From Elymus sibiricus (lineage: Eukaryota > Streptophyta > Magnoliopsida > Poales > Poaceae), in NCBI GenBank assembly GCA_039707655.1, contig CM077665.1:309256486-309320485 (forward strand): 64,000 nt of DNA, in the 5' to 3' direction. Every line of letters starts with the position of its first letter. Position 1 is the first letter of the stretch. The notes under the pieces were generated by a model. The model was not told the DNA's origin. It made no database searches and saw only the letters and a program-made list of their open reading frames with translations. Made by a program: the position numbers and the translations under genes. Shown here one piece after another: positions 20,570-31,500 of this stretch.

Positions 20570-21259
20570 CAAGTATAGTTGTGTGGTCCTGCTTAAACTA
20601 TGTCCAGGTGTTTTCTTAAACTTAGTGTGTGGGGGGGGGGGAGAAAGGAGTATTTGAGTTAAGTCGGATGACTTGACATGAGGATTGAACATGAGATGTT
20701 CGAACCTTGTTTATATTGATATATGTAACCTGTTCATACGGATTCTTGTAGCCGTTTGATGCATGCTTACAAGTTGATAGGACGTGTCATTGCATTTAAA
20801 ATTAGCTTTCTACAAAACTTACCTACTTAGTGCTATATCATGCATTGTCATACCTTGTTCCAAAACATGGGTTGCTTGCGAGTACATTCAAAGTACTCAT
20901 TGGCTTGCCACTGGTTATTTAATTGGCCAGGCATGGAAAAGCAAGAATATGGTGAAGAATTCGTTGGTGATGAACATGCGAATTAGGATGCTTCCCAGTT
21001 AGAATGCCTGTAGGTTAAGGCTGATGGCATGGGTTCACGCTTTCGTTCAAGATTTCCGCTGCGAGTTTATGTTTGCTATTTGGCCTTCATGGCCCTATCT
21101 ATGTAAGACTTGACCTTGATGGTCTTTATTTATGTAAGCCAGTATGTATGGATGTAAGACTCTTGTTATTCAGCTTATGTGTGTTCAGTGAGCATTGATC
21201 TCTAGGATCATTGTACACGTGCATTCGGTGATCACGACTTATGAGTCAGGGTCCCCACA

Positions 21260-22265
21260 GTTATGTACTATTGAAGCTTTCTACTTGGATCATCTTCGAT
21301 CCCTTTGTGCTCGTGCTGAAAACCCAACTAGCTTAGTTGAGGGAAAACCATTAGATGAGCATGCTTATTTTGTGCATCACCGTTTGTCTCAAGAAGGGAA
21401 ACACTTATGGGGTCAAATATCTAGCTTGGAATGTTATGCTTGGAATTTATTCAAAATATATGATTTTACTTGTTGTTCTAGAAAGGACCATAAAAACAAC
21501 TTCCCTACCAATGTGGGTTTAATGATAATGAAATCTTATCTTCTTATGCCAAAAGGTTTTTATAATTACTATGATATTGAAAAAATGAAGAATTTGTTGC
21601 TTTTAAGGGTGCCTATGAAATTGCTTCTTTGATTGAAAAGTATGATGCTACTCTTTACAAATCTAGAAATTTTGCCAAATTTAAATATTGCTATGAAAAC
21701 TATGCTTCTAATCCTTGTGTTTAAAAAATTATTGAGAAAATGTCTGATGTCCTGGAAGATACTAATGTTTTGTAAGAGCCTATGGAAGAAGAAATTGATG
21801 AAATTGTGAGCTCATTAGATGAAAAAGATGAGGAGGAGAGCGAAGAACAAAAGGAGGAAGAGTGGATTAGCTACCCGTGCCCACATTCTAATGAGAGTAA
21901 CTCTTCAACTCATATGTTGTTTAATTTCTCTTCATGCTTACCAAAGGATGAATCCTATGACCCCTTTGATTCATGTGAAATATCCCTTTTTGATAAACTT
22001 GATGCTTGATATGCTTATGGCCATGATGTCAATATGAATTATGCTTATGGAGATGAACTTTCTACAGTTCCTTATGTTAATCATGATTTGTTTATATTGC
22101 ACCCACACATGATAGTCCTATTATCTTTTTGAATTCTCCCAACTACACTATATCGGAGAAGTTTGTTATTATTAAGGATTATATTCATGGTTTGCGTTTT
22201 ACCATTGCACATGATGATTTTGATGGATATAATATGCATGTGCTTGTTGCTCCTACTTGCAACTA
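21260..22265 (+). pseudogene. Degenerate ORF of an Athila-like Triticeae element
   Basis: Two successive plus frames (21195-21632, then MEEEIDEIVSSLDEKDEEES from 21782) and a third (SPNYTISEKFVIIKDYIHGL, 22135 onward) read as one broken protein with an acidic middle. I recognise this type of ORF from the internal region of Triticeae Athila-like elements, but no catalytic motif is visible. It has stops and frameshifts and is cut at the LINE. Confidence 0.5.
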
Positions 22266-23936
22266 TTTTTTGACTGAACACTGCAGGGAAAACCCCCACG
22301 GCCCTTTACTTTTATTGATCAAAGAGCAAATACAACAGAACTACAAGCTTACCTCAGTAACCAAAAAGAGAAGAAGAAAACTATTATACCTATCCTAAAC
22401 TAACAAAGAAAAGCTCAGCTATCTCTCAAGGGGTAGATAAGACACCCACCTGAGAAGGTCTTCCTTGAATCTAGGCTTAATCCTGTGAGCCAAAAGAGAG
22501 ATATCCAGTACAAAACCTGCTTTCCACACACTAAATCTTGGCCTGATGTGCCTGAAGACCTTAGCATTTCGGACAAGCCAAATGTGCCAGCACGCTGTGA
22601 ACACCACTTCTGTGAAAAATGGCTTACCAAACTCTCTTCGAGCATGTAGAGCAATAGCTGACATCTCATCCCCAGAACCCCATTCAATTTGCAGATAATT
22701 CCAAATCCTTGCGCTAAAATTATAGGAGAGGAAGAGATGATCCCTGTTCTCCCTGGCCTGAGCATGACAAAGCCTACATTGAACTCTATCATCCATGTGC
22801 CAGTGCCTCCTTTCTACCATGTCTTTTGTGTTCAATCTATCCATCACTAGCATCCAAGCAAGCACTTTGATCTTCAAAGTACAACAACTAGCTCAAATCC
22901 AGTTCAACAGAGGGTTGAAAGTAATGGTTCAATGAGCATGTGTATAGAACATATTTGGGTTTATTGCTTAGCAGATCCTTGCTAAAACCAGACATCCAAC
23001 TGGTTATCCTTCCTCTCTCTATCATTAATTAATGATTTAACAACTTGCAACTCTTCAAAAGCTTGGTCAAACAGTGGCAGATTAAACCAGGTAATCAAAT
23101 CTTCACATTGAAACCCCTCCTTAACAATAGACCAAGGATCTTTGGCGTATGAAAATAGCCTGGGAAACCTCTCTTGCAAAGGAACAACCAAATCTCCAAT
23201 CTTCCATTTATCTTGCCAGTACATAATGGTGTCCCCCTGATTATCTTCCACCCAAGTAACTTCTCTAAAATTATCCAACAACTTTAGAACGTTATTCCAC
23301 CAATAAGACCCAGATGGTTATGTTGCCCGAGGAAATCTTTCATGGCAATAGGTGTTCCAAATCAGATTAACCCATGACAGATTTGCTCTATTTAAGAATT
23401 TGTTAGCATGTTTCATTAACAGGGCAGAATTTTGCAGTCCAAGATTTAGAATGCCACTCCCCCTTTGTTTTTAGGCATGCAAATTAAATCCCAAGCAGCT
23501 AAAGAAGGGGCATGCTCCTGCCTGTTCTTCCTCAAAAAACACTGCCTGTGAATCCTCTTCAATTGCTTTAGAATGCCAGGTGGAATAGATAAGCTGCAAT
23601 GAAAGAAGATTGGCAGGGAGGAAAGAGAATAATTGAGGTATTGTAGCCTTCCACCCTGAGTAATAAAATATGAGCTAGCAGTTATCCTCCTTTCCATACA
23701 GTAAGCCAGAGGCATTAGGTCTTCCATTTTCGGCTTAGTTGTGCCAATAGGCAACCCTAAATAGGTAAATGACATTTTTCCAAGCTTGCAGCCAAAAACA
23801 TTAGCCAATCTCTCACTCTCTTCCTGAGAAACATTGATAGGAACCATGCAGGATTTATGATAATTGATATCCAGACCCGTTGACCGAGAAAACACCATCA
23901 ACATTCTCTTCAAAGCCCAAAACTTGAGCACTTTAT
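22266..23936 (-). mobile_element. 5'-truncated L1-type LINE
   Basis: The minus strand encodes the tail of a non-LTR reverse transcriptase (23931-23446, with RSTGLDINYHKSCMVPINV and YLGLPIGTTKPKM) and a downstream segment (23281-22982). A C-terminal zf-RVT-type domain follows (22877-22419, KIKVLAWMLVMDRLNTKDM with later C-x2-C-H-H spacing). A minus-strand AATAAA lies near 22318 and a short A-run (TTTTTT on plus, 22266-22271) marks the 3' end. The endonuclease and RT catalytic core are missing. The frames are broken between segments. The right limit is approximate and I found no clear target-site duplication. Confidence 0.82.
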
Positions 23937-26488
23937 GCCTAGCTTAATGGCTTTAACGAAAGCACTGCCTGTGAGACAACCCGGAAGTTTTAGAGAGTTG
24001 TTTTATTTTGTTGTGTGATTTTAAATATTTCAATACAAAACTGAGTGGGGAACCTAATTTTTTTCAAAAATAGAAGCAATTAAAAGTTATGCATTGGAGA
24101 AGTGAGGGTCGACCCTTGAACACTTGTGTTCATGCCCATGGGAACAATTTAGATTTTTTCATGGAAGTTTCTTCCAAAAATAATTATCTCCTCGTATAAA
24201 TCCATTGTGTTATAAAAATAATATGCAAAGATTTACCTTTAGCATGTTTAAATTGCTTGTTTGATATGTGATGTGCAGAAACATAAACTTCTGTTGTAGT
24301 GTTGGTTTTATCATATTTTACTGGACTGTGAAAAGTTTTTGAAATTTTTACACAATACTTTTATGCAAATTTTTTATTATGTCCTAATTTTTTAGTATTT
24401 TTAAAGTTACAGAAGTATATTTTTCACCTGCATCTTTACAAATTGTCATGTTTTCAAAGATTGTTGTTATCCTTTCTTTATCTGCTTATGTTTGAGATCT
24501 TGTTAAGCCCCATTGATGTGGGAGCCATAGAATTGTGATAACATATAGTAGGTGATGTTTCATTATAATTATAAAATATTTTTATAGCAAGACATGATGG
24601 GATTTGATGTTATATGTACTAACCCCTCTAATAAAAGTTTTGTTGAGTTTTGTGTGGATGAAGTGTTCGAAGACCGAGGAGATCGATATGAGAAGAATAA
24701 GGAGAGGCAAGAGTTCAATCTTGGGGATTTCCAAGTCACCACAATTAAATACTCAAGAAGACTCAACCATCTAATCTTTGGGATGCCCCGGAAGGCATCC
24801 CATCTTTCTTCCTCGACTATTCTCGGCATGTCTCGGTTTTTGTTTTGTTCACATGATATGCGTAAATTTTTGGAGCGTCTTTTGTGTTTGTTTCCCTTTT
24901 ATTTTATGCACCATACTAGTATGGGATAATCCTTTGTTGATTTATATAATTCTCTTTGCACTTCACTTATATATTTTGAGTATGGCTTTATAGAATGCTT
25001 CATGTGCTTCGCTTATATCTTTTGAAGTTTGGATGCTTGTTTATCTACATTTAGAACATTGTTATTCGCAGAATGCTATTTTGCTTCACGTATATTCGTT
25101 ATAGATTTGCCAAGTCTTTTGTAGAAAGAATCAAAATCTCATGCTTCACTTATATCTATTTAGAGATTTGACGGGAACTAGTCATTCACATGGTTAGTCA
25201 TAAAAACCTGCATAAAATTGGTAGATCACTAAATATTATAAGTTCGATTCTTTGCAATTGTTTTGCGATATTGGGGTGGTAATATGGGGGCATGCTAGTA
25301 AAATAATTCAAGTTTATATTAATATAATAATGTTGTTAAGGAAAGTAAGTCCTCATGCATGTAAAGTGGTGGCCGCTCACATTAGCGGTGAGGTCGGAGC
25401 ATAATTTATCATTGATTGAGTTGTGTTGTCCGGATCGGGGGCGAGCGATGGTTAACTCCTCCCAACCTCCCCACCAAGGGGCATGCAAGTAGTACTTTGC
25501 TTTGAGGGCTAATAAACTTTCACAATAAGTATTTGAGTTCTTTATGACTAATGTGAGTTTGTGGACTATAAGCACTTCCACCTATCCATATTTTGCTAGC
25601 CTCTTCGGTACCGTGCATTGCCCGTTCTCACCTCGAGACTTGGTACAAACTTCACCGGTGCATCAAAACCCCGTGATATGATACGCTCTATCGCACATAA
25701 GCCTTATTATATCCTTCCCCAAAATAGCCACCATACCTACCCATTATGGCATTTCCATAGCCATTCTGAGATATACCGCCATGCAACCTCCACCATTACT
25801 ATTCGCATGACTTGAGCATTTATTGTCATATTGCTTTGCATGATCATACAGATCTGACATGATATTTGTGGCACATCCATCGTCCATCAGTGTTATACAT
25901 GTTATGCTAGATCATTGCACATCCTGGTAGCTCTAGGGGCATTCATATAGAGTCATATTCATTCAGTTTATCAAGTTGTAAGTAAATAGAAGTGTGATGC
26001 CTTCTAGAGTGTTACCCCTACATGTGAGGATAAAAAGAGAGGCCAAAAAGAAACTTAATGATCTTTATACCTAAAGCTATGGTTGCGTTTTACCTTACTT
26101 ATCTTTAGTAGTTGCGGATGCTTGGTAAAGTTTCAATCATAAGTGCATATGATCCATGTACAGAAAGTATGTTAGCTCATGCCCTTCCCTCATATAAAAC
26201 TGCAATAATAATTACCAATCTTTTTATCAATTTCCTAGAACAATTTCACAAATCCTACCACCACTTTTCCACACTCGCTATACTAACTTAACATTTCTTT
26301 TTATTAAAACAACACCTAACTTTTATTTCCATGTTCTTTATTATCTTGCAAAACTATCCCATTACACCTACTAAGTACTTTTAGTTTTATTCCCGCAAAA
26401 TAGTTTTATTTCTTGTTCTAGGTAAAGTAAACATTGGTGTGCGTAGAGTTGTATCGGTGGTTGATAGAACTTCAAGAGAATATAAACC
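23937..26488 (+). mobile_element. Athila-like internal 3' region and LTR fragment, non-coding
   Basis: The stretch 23937-26060 resembles the 3' non-coding part of the gag-only Athila-like element (55786-57250). Shared landmarks in the same order include GGATGCCCCGGAAGGCATCCC (in part), TGAGTTCTTTATGACTAATG and GCTAGCCTCT. From about 26090 (AGTTGCGGATGCTTG) it resembles the second half of the Athila LTR near 59955, without a visible LTR start, so a deletion probably joins internal and LTR sequence. No coding potential seen. Confidence 0.5.
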
Positions 26489-27990
26489 TAAAAGCACAAC
26501 TTCTCCCTAGGTGTTTTGGTAATTAATAACAACGTATATTTCATTGGACTAATGTTTTCACCAAGTATATCTCAGGAAAGTTCAATGAATGGATTGGCAA
26601 AAGGATTGTGAGGAGATCCCCTAGATGCAAGGAACATCTATTGGCAACAAGCTTGAAGACTCTACATTTTATATTTTGTGAGAAATCATTTTTAAGTCCA
26701 TAGGAAAGCCAATACTATTAAAAGGGGGTGAGGTTTCTATGATGATCTGGTTGCTCAAGTGCTTAGAGGTAGTCACCAAAAATACACATGAAATTCTCCC
26801 ACAAATTCTCTGTCTAAACCCTACCACAAAAATCGGTGCCACCAAGTTCTCATATTCGGCCCTACCGAGTTTTAACCCTAGACAGATCCTAGCCAAAACC
26901 CTAAGGTCTCGGTGCCACCAACATTCCAATCGGTGCAACTGAAACTAGTGACCAACTCTCTGGTATCTTGTTTTTAAGAATCGGAATTTATGATTTTTGA
27001 AAACTGGTCTCATCGAGATTTGGAAACTGCCTAGGTCACCCATATCGGTACCACCGAGATTTATATATCGGTCTCACCGAGAAGCCTAAAGTTGCCACAT
27101 TTTGCACTAGTCGGTGCAACCGAGTTTTTGGATCGGTTTCACCGAGTTGGGAAATAATGTTGTAATGTTTGGATTTTTGGAGATGTCTATATATACCCCT
27201 CCACCTCCTCTCATTCGTAGAGGAAGCACTCAGAACATATCTTCACTTGGCTCATTCATTTTTCTGATAGAGAGCCACCTACTCATGTGTTGAGATCAAG
27301 ATCTTCCACTCCAACCATATGAATCTTTATTTCTAGCCTCCCCAGGTAGCTTTCCACCCAATCAACCTATTCTACCAAGCCAAATCTATGAGAGAGTGGT
27401 TGTGTGTTAAGGAGACTATCTTTTGAAGCAAAAGAGCAAGGAGTTCATCATTGTTACCACATCTATTACCTTTTGGAGAGTGGTGTCTCCTAGATTGGTT
27501 AGGTGTCGCTTGGGAGCCTCCTTCTTCGTGTTGTGGAGTTGAACCAAGAAGTTTGTACGGGCAAGGAGATCGCCTACTTCGTGAAGATCTACCCATAGTG
27601 AGGCTAGTCCTTCATGGACGGAAGCCGTGATGGAATAGACGAGGTTGCTACTTCCTTTTGGGTGGATCCCTCCGTGGACTCTCGCAACCGCTACCCTCCG
27701 TGGGTTGAAGTCTCCATCAACGTGGACGTACGATAGCACCACCTATCGGAACCACGGGAAAAACCTTCGTGTCATCACTTGTGTTTGATCTTCCTTTCCC
27801 TACCTTTACTTTCATGTGCATGTCTTTACTTTCCGCTGCTATACTCTTAGACTTGCATGTGTAGGGTGTGCTTGACTCGTTATAATTGCTAAAACTTGCC
27901 AACATCTAAAATTGGGAAAAGGCTAGATTTTTTATTTGGTCAAGTAGTCTAATCACCCCCCCCCCCGCTAGACATACTTCGGATCCTACA
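26489..27990 (+). repeat. 5' LTR of Sirevirus (1,502 bp)
   Basis: It runs from TAAAAGCACAAC to CTTCGGATCCTACA. It has TATATATA at 27188-27195 and decayed TCGGTNNNACCGA palindromes at about 26832-27151 just upstream. Confidence 0.85.
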
Positions 27991-27992
27991 AG

Positions 27993-28004
27993 TGGTATCA
28001 GAGC
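27993..28004 (+). other. Primer-binding site (initiator-Met tRNA type)
   Basis: TGGTATCAGAGC lies two bases after the LTR end, the standard position. Confidence 0.92.
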
Positions 28005-28043
28005 TTTGGTCTCCATTGCACTAGTTTCACAACCTAGGAGAGT

Positions 28044-30192
28044 ATGGCGTCTAGTGAGGGAAACTGTCATCGTAGAGGTCCATATTTTGATGGCACAAAC
28101 TTTGCTAGTTGGAAGCATAAAATGAAAATGCATATTCTTGGTCATAACCCCGCCGTATGGGTTGTTGTTCGTGTTGGATTGCAAGGTGAATTCTTTGGTG
28201 ATGGAAAGGAACCAGATCGTGAAGCGACCGCGGAAGAATTGAACATGTTGCAATACAACGCTCAAGCATGCGCCATTCTATTCAACTGCTTATTCCCCGA
28301 AGAGTCAACAAGATAAGCCGTCTTGAGAATGCAAAGGAATTTTGGGATACTTTGGTTGATATGCACAAAGGTACCGAATCCGTCAGGGAATCTAAGTTGG
28401 ATGTGTTACAAAGTCAACTTGACAAGTTCAATATGAAGGATGGTGAAGGAGTCGCGAAAATGTACTCTAGGCTTGCTCTCATCACAAATGAGATTGTCGG
28501 CTTAGGAAGTGAAGAGCTGACCAACAAATTCATCATCAAGAAGATCCTTAGAGCCTTGGATGGAAAGTATGACACCGTGTGCACTTTGATCCAAATGATG
28601 CCAAACTACAAAGATCTCAAGCCGACGGAAGTCATTGGAAGGATTGTTGCTCATGAAATGTCATTCAAGGACAAAGAAGAACTTCACACCAAGTTAAGCG
28701 GTGCATACAAAGCTACAAGTGACGCTCCCGCTACTTCAAGTGACAACCTTGTTACCAATGAAGAGATAAGCCTCATGGTCAAGAAATTCAACAAGTTCTA
28801 CAAGAATAGAGGCAAAGAGAGAAGCTCCAACTCAAGATACGAAGAGAAGCGTTCCTCTAGTCGTGATCGGAATTGTTACAATTGTGGAAGGCCCGGACAC
28901 TACTCCAATGAGTGCGCCCCCCCCCCCCCCCCACAAAAGAAGAGAAGAGTCACCTAGAAGACGAAGCTCAAGAGATGAATCACCTCGTAGAGAGAGAAGG
29001 ATTAAAGAAGATCGCTATGAACGAAAACCCTCCCGGAGAAGCAAGGACTCAGATAAGAAGAACAAGTACACCAAGAGCTATAGAAGAAGAAGACATCAAG
29101 CTCATATTGGTGAATGGGTTTCCGGCTCCGATTTCGACAACCAATCCGAGAGAAGCTACCACTCCAACTCCGACTATAGTCAAGATGAAGGTGTTGCCGG
29201 ATTAGCACTCGTAACCTCCAACTCCTATGACATATTTGATTCACCAAATGAAGGAAGTGGAAGTTGCTTCATTGCTAAAGGCCCCAAAGTATCACACCCC
29301 GAATACATTGACTTCAATAGTGATGAGGACAATTTATTAGGAGATGAAGACTTGCTCTTTGATAAAACTAGTGATGTTAGTCAAAATGAACTTGATAATG
29401 ATCATGCTAGTCAAGATAAGTTGTGTGATGATGATAAGAAGGAGATTGAGCATCTAACTAAAGAAATAAACACTCTTAAGTTAGCCCATGAATCTACTCA
29501 AGAAGATCATAGAGATCTCTTAAGAACTCATGAGAAGCTACGCTTCGAGAAGCTAAATTTAGAGCAAGAGCATGAGTCTCTTAAAGCTATCAATAACGAT
29601 CTCCGAAAGAAGAGTTATTCTTATCTTGCAAAACGACTACTCTTGTATACATTTATTCCACAAGTTAAGTCTAAGCAAACTAGTAACAAAGGCAAGAAAG
29701 GTTCTTCATCTAGTGGGAACAACACTAATGCTAAATCAAATGTTGTTGCTTATAGTAGTTCTATTAATTCCACTAATGATTCTCTTAGCCAAGTTTCACC
29801 TGAGCAAGAAAAAGATTTATTGAAACGAATTATAGAGAAAGGTTTCTACAAGAGTCTTGCCGGATGTGAGGAGGTCGTACGCAAGCATGGAGGATACCAG
29901 AAGAACCAAGGCATTGGCTACTTCAACGCCAATTGAGTTGAATGGGAAGAAGGTCAATACCCCAGGCCGAAGTTTGTTCCTCAAAGGGAGAAGTATGATC
30001 TTACTCTCCCAAGGGAACAAAAGATCAAGATGACCTTCCACCACAAGACCACAAGCTCAAGGCAAGGAGAAGCCTCAAGAGGAAATTGATTCATTTGAAG
30101 AAGAATCCCAAGCCATGGTCAAGTGGGTTCCCAAAGCTACTTCAACTCCAAGGATCCCCGTCAAGTTGATGTGGGTCCCAAAGAAGAAGAAC
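28044..30192 (+). pseudogene. gag: Sirevirus gag, broken
   Basis: The frame starts MASSEGNCHRRGPYFDGTNF. A one-base loss near 28307 shifts it. The next frame carries the gag domain and CYNCGRPGHYSNEC knuckle. A run of 16 C (28917-28932) shifts it back. An Arg/Ser-rich and an acidic coiled-coil part follow until TGA at 29934-29936, where the related copy at 8906 has GGA. Beyond the stop, coding-like sequence with WVPK motifs continues to about 30192. Pol would have followed but lies beyond the Athila insertion. Confidence 0.85.
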
Positions 30193-30213
30193 TAGAGAAG
30201 TTCTTGAGGGGTG

Positions 30214-31111
30214 TGATACGTCCATTTTGCATCATGATTTCCTACTGTTATTTATAATGTTTTTATGCATAATAATGCTTTAGGGAGTGATTCTAATGCC
30301 TTTTCTCTCATAATATGCAAGGTTTACACAAAGAGGGAGAATATCGGCAGCTGGAATTCTGGACCTGAAAAAGCATATCAGAGATACCTATTCTGCACAT
30401 CTCCAAATAAGCTGAAACTTCATAGAGAATTATTTTGGAATATATGAAAAATACTGGAGCAAATAACTACCGGAGGGGGCCCACCTGGTGAGCACAAGAC
30501 ACCAGGGCGCGCCAGGCCCCCCAGGCGCGCCCTGGTGGGTTGTGCTCCCACCTCCGGTGCCCATCTTCCGGTACTTAAGGTCTTTTGACCTAGAAAAAAT
30601 AAGGAGAGGAATTTTGGGATGGAGCACCGACGTCTCGAGGCGGAACTTGGGCAGGAGCACTTTTGCCCTCCGGTGGAGCGATTCCGCCGGGGGAACTTCC
30701 CTCCCGGAGGGGGAAATCGAAGCCATCGTCATCACCAACAACCCTCTCATATTTGGGAGGCCAATCTTCATCAACATCTTCAGCATCACCATCTCCTCTC
30801 AAACCCTAGTTCATCTCTTGTGTTCAATCTTTGTACCGGAACCTCAGATTGGTACCTGTGGGTGACTGGTAGTGTTGATTACATCTTGTAGTTGATTACT
30901 ATATGGTTTACTTGGTGGAAGATTATATGTTCAGATCCACTATGCTATTTAATACCCCTCTGATCTTGAGCATGAATATTATTTGTGAGTAGTTACCTTT
31001 GTTCTTGAGGTCACGGGAGAAGTCATGTTGCAAGTAATCATGTGAATTTGATATGTGGTCCATATTTTGATGATATCTATGTTGTGATTCCCTTAGTGGT
31101 GTCATGTGAAC
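30214..31111 (+). repeat. 5' LTR of the Athila-lineage element, first part (898 bp)
   Basis: It contains a strong GC-rich inverted repeat: 14-bp arms CACCAGGGCGCGCC (30500-30513) and GGCGCGCCCTGGTG (30524-30537) separated by 10 bases. It ends at the target site TGAAC (31107-31111) of the inserted gag-only element and continues at 59770. Confidence 0.85.
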
Positions 31112-31500
31112 TGATACGTCTCCAACATATCTATAATTTTTGATTGTTCCCTGCTATTATATTATCTGTTTTGGATGTTTTATATGCATTAATATGCTAT
31201 TTTATATTATTTTTGGGACTAACCTATTAACCTAGTGCCTAGTGCCAGTTTCTGTTTTTTCCTTGTTTTTGAGTATTGCAGATAAGGAATATTAAACGGA
31301 GTCCAAACGGAATAAAATCTTCGGAATGATTTTTCTTAGACCAGAAGAAACCTGCCAGACTTGGAGATGAAGGCAGGAGACTTGTCGGGAGGCGACAAGC
31401 CACCAGGGCGCGCCCTACGGGGGGCGCCCCCTGGCTTGTGGCCCCCCAGCAGATCTCCTAACCCTATTCTTCGGCCTATAAATTCCCAAATATTCCCCCA
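31112..31500 (+). repeat. 5' LTR of gag-only element, first part
   Basis: It starts TGATACGTCTCC and matches 58173-58560. An imperfect GC-rich hairpin (31395-31440) lies just upstream of a TATAAATT box at 31477-31484. The Tekay-type element inserted at 31500, about 16 bp beyond that box. Confidence 0.92.
31477..31484 (+). promoter_or_regulatory. TATA box of gag-only element 5' LTR
   Basis: TATAAATT after CGGCC; the same box is in the 3' LTR at 58537-58544. Confidence 0.7.

Larger units (their letters stand above)
18323..21259 (+). repeat. Tekay-like gypsy LTR remnant (right part)
   Basis: A GC-rich stretch with many CpGs (18323-19320) is followed by AT-rich sequence and an end at TCAGGGTCCCCACA. 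The layout, and one perfectly shared 28-bp block (20542-20569), match the LTRs of the Tekay-type element at 31501-44687, read in the opposite orientation. No primer-binding site follows, so it is a 3' or solo LTR. Its left part was separated by the Tat-like insertion. Short open frames in the GC-rich part are compositional. Confidence 0.6.
26489..30213 (+). mobile_element. Sirevirus-type Copia element, left part (same family as 8906-15160)
   Basis: A 5' LTR, primer-binding site and damaged gag are present. The rest is cut off by the Athila-lineage insertion at 30214. The gag N-terminus and C-terminus match those of the element at 8906, but this copy has more indels and looks older. The LTR starts TAAAAGCACAAC instead of TGAAAGCACAAC, a one-base decay of the terminal TG. 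Target-site duplication not identified. Confidence 0.85.
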
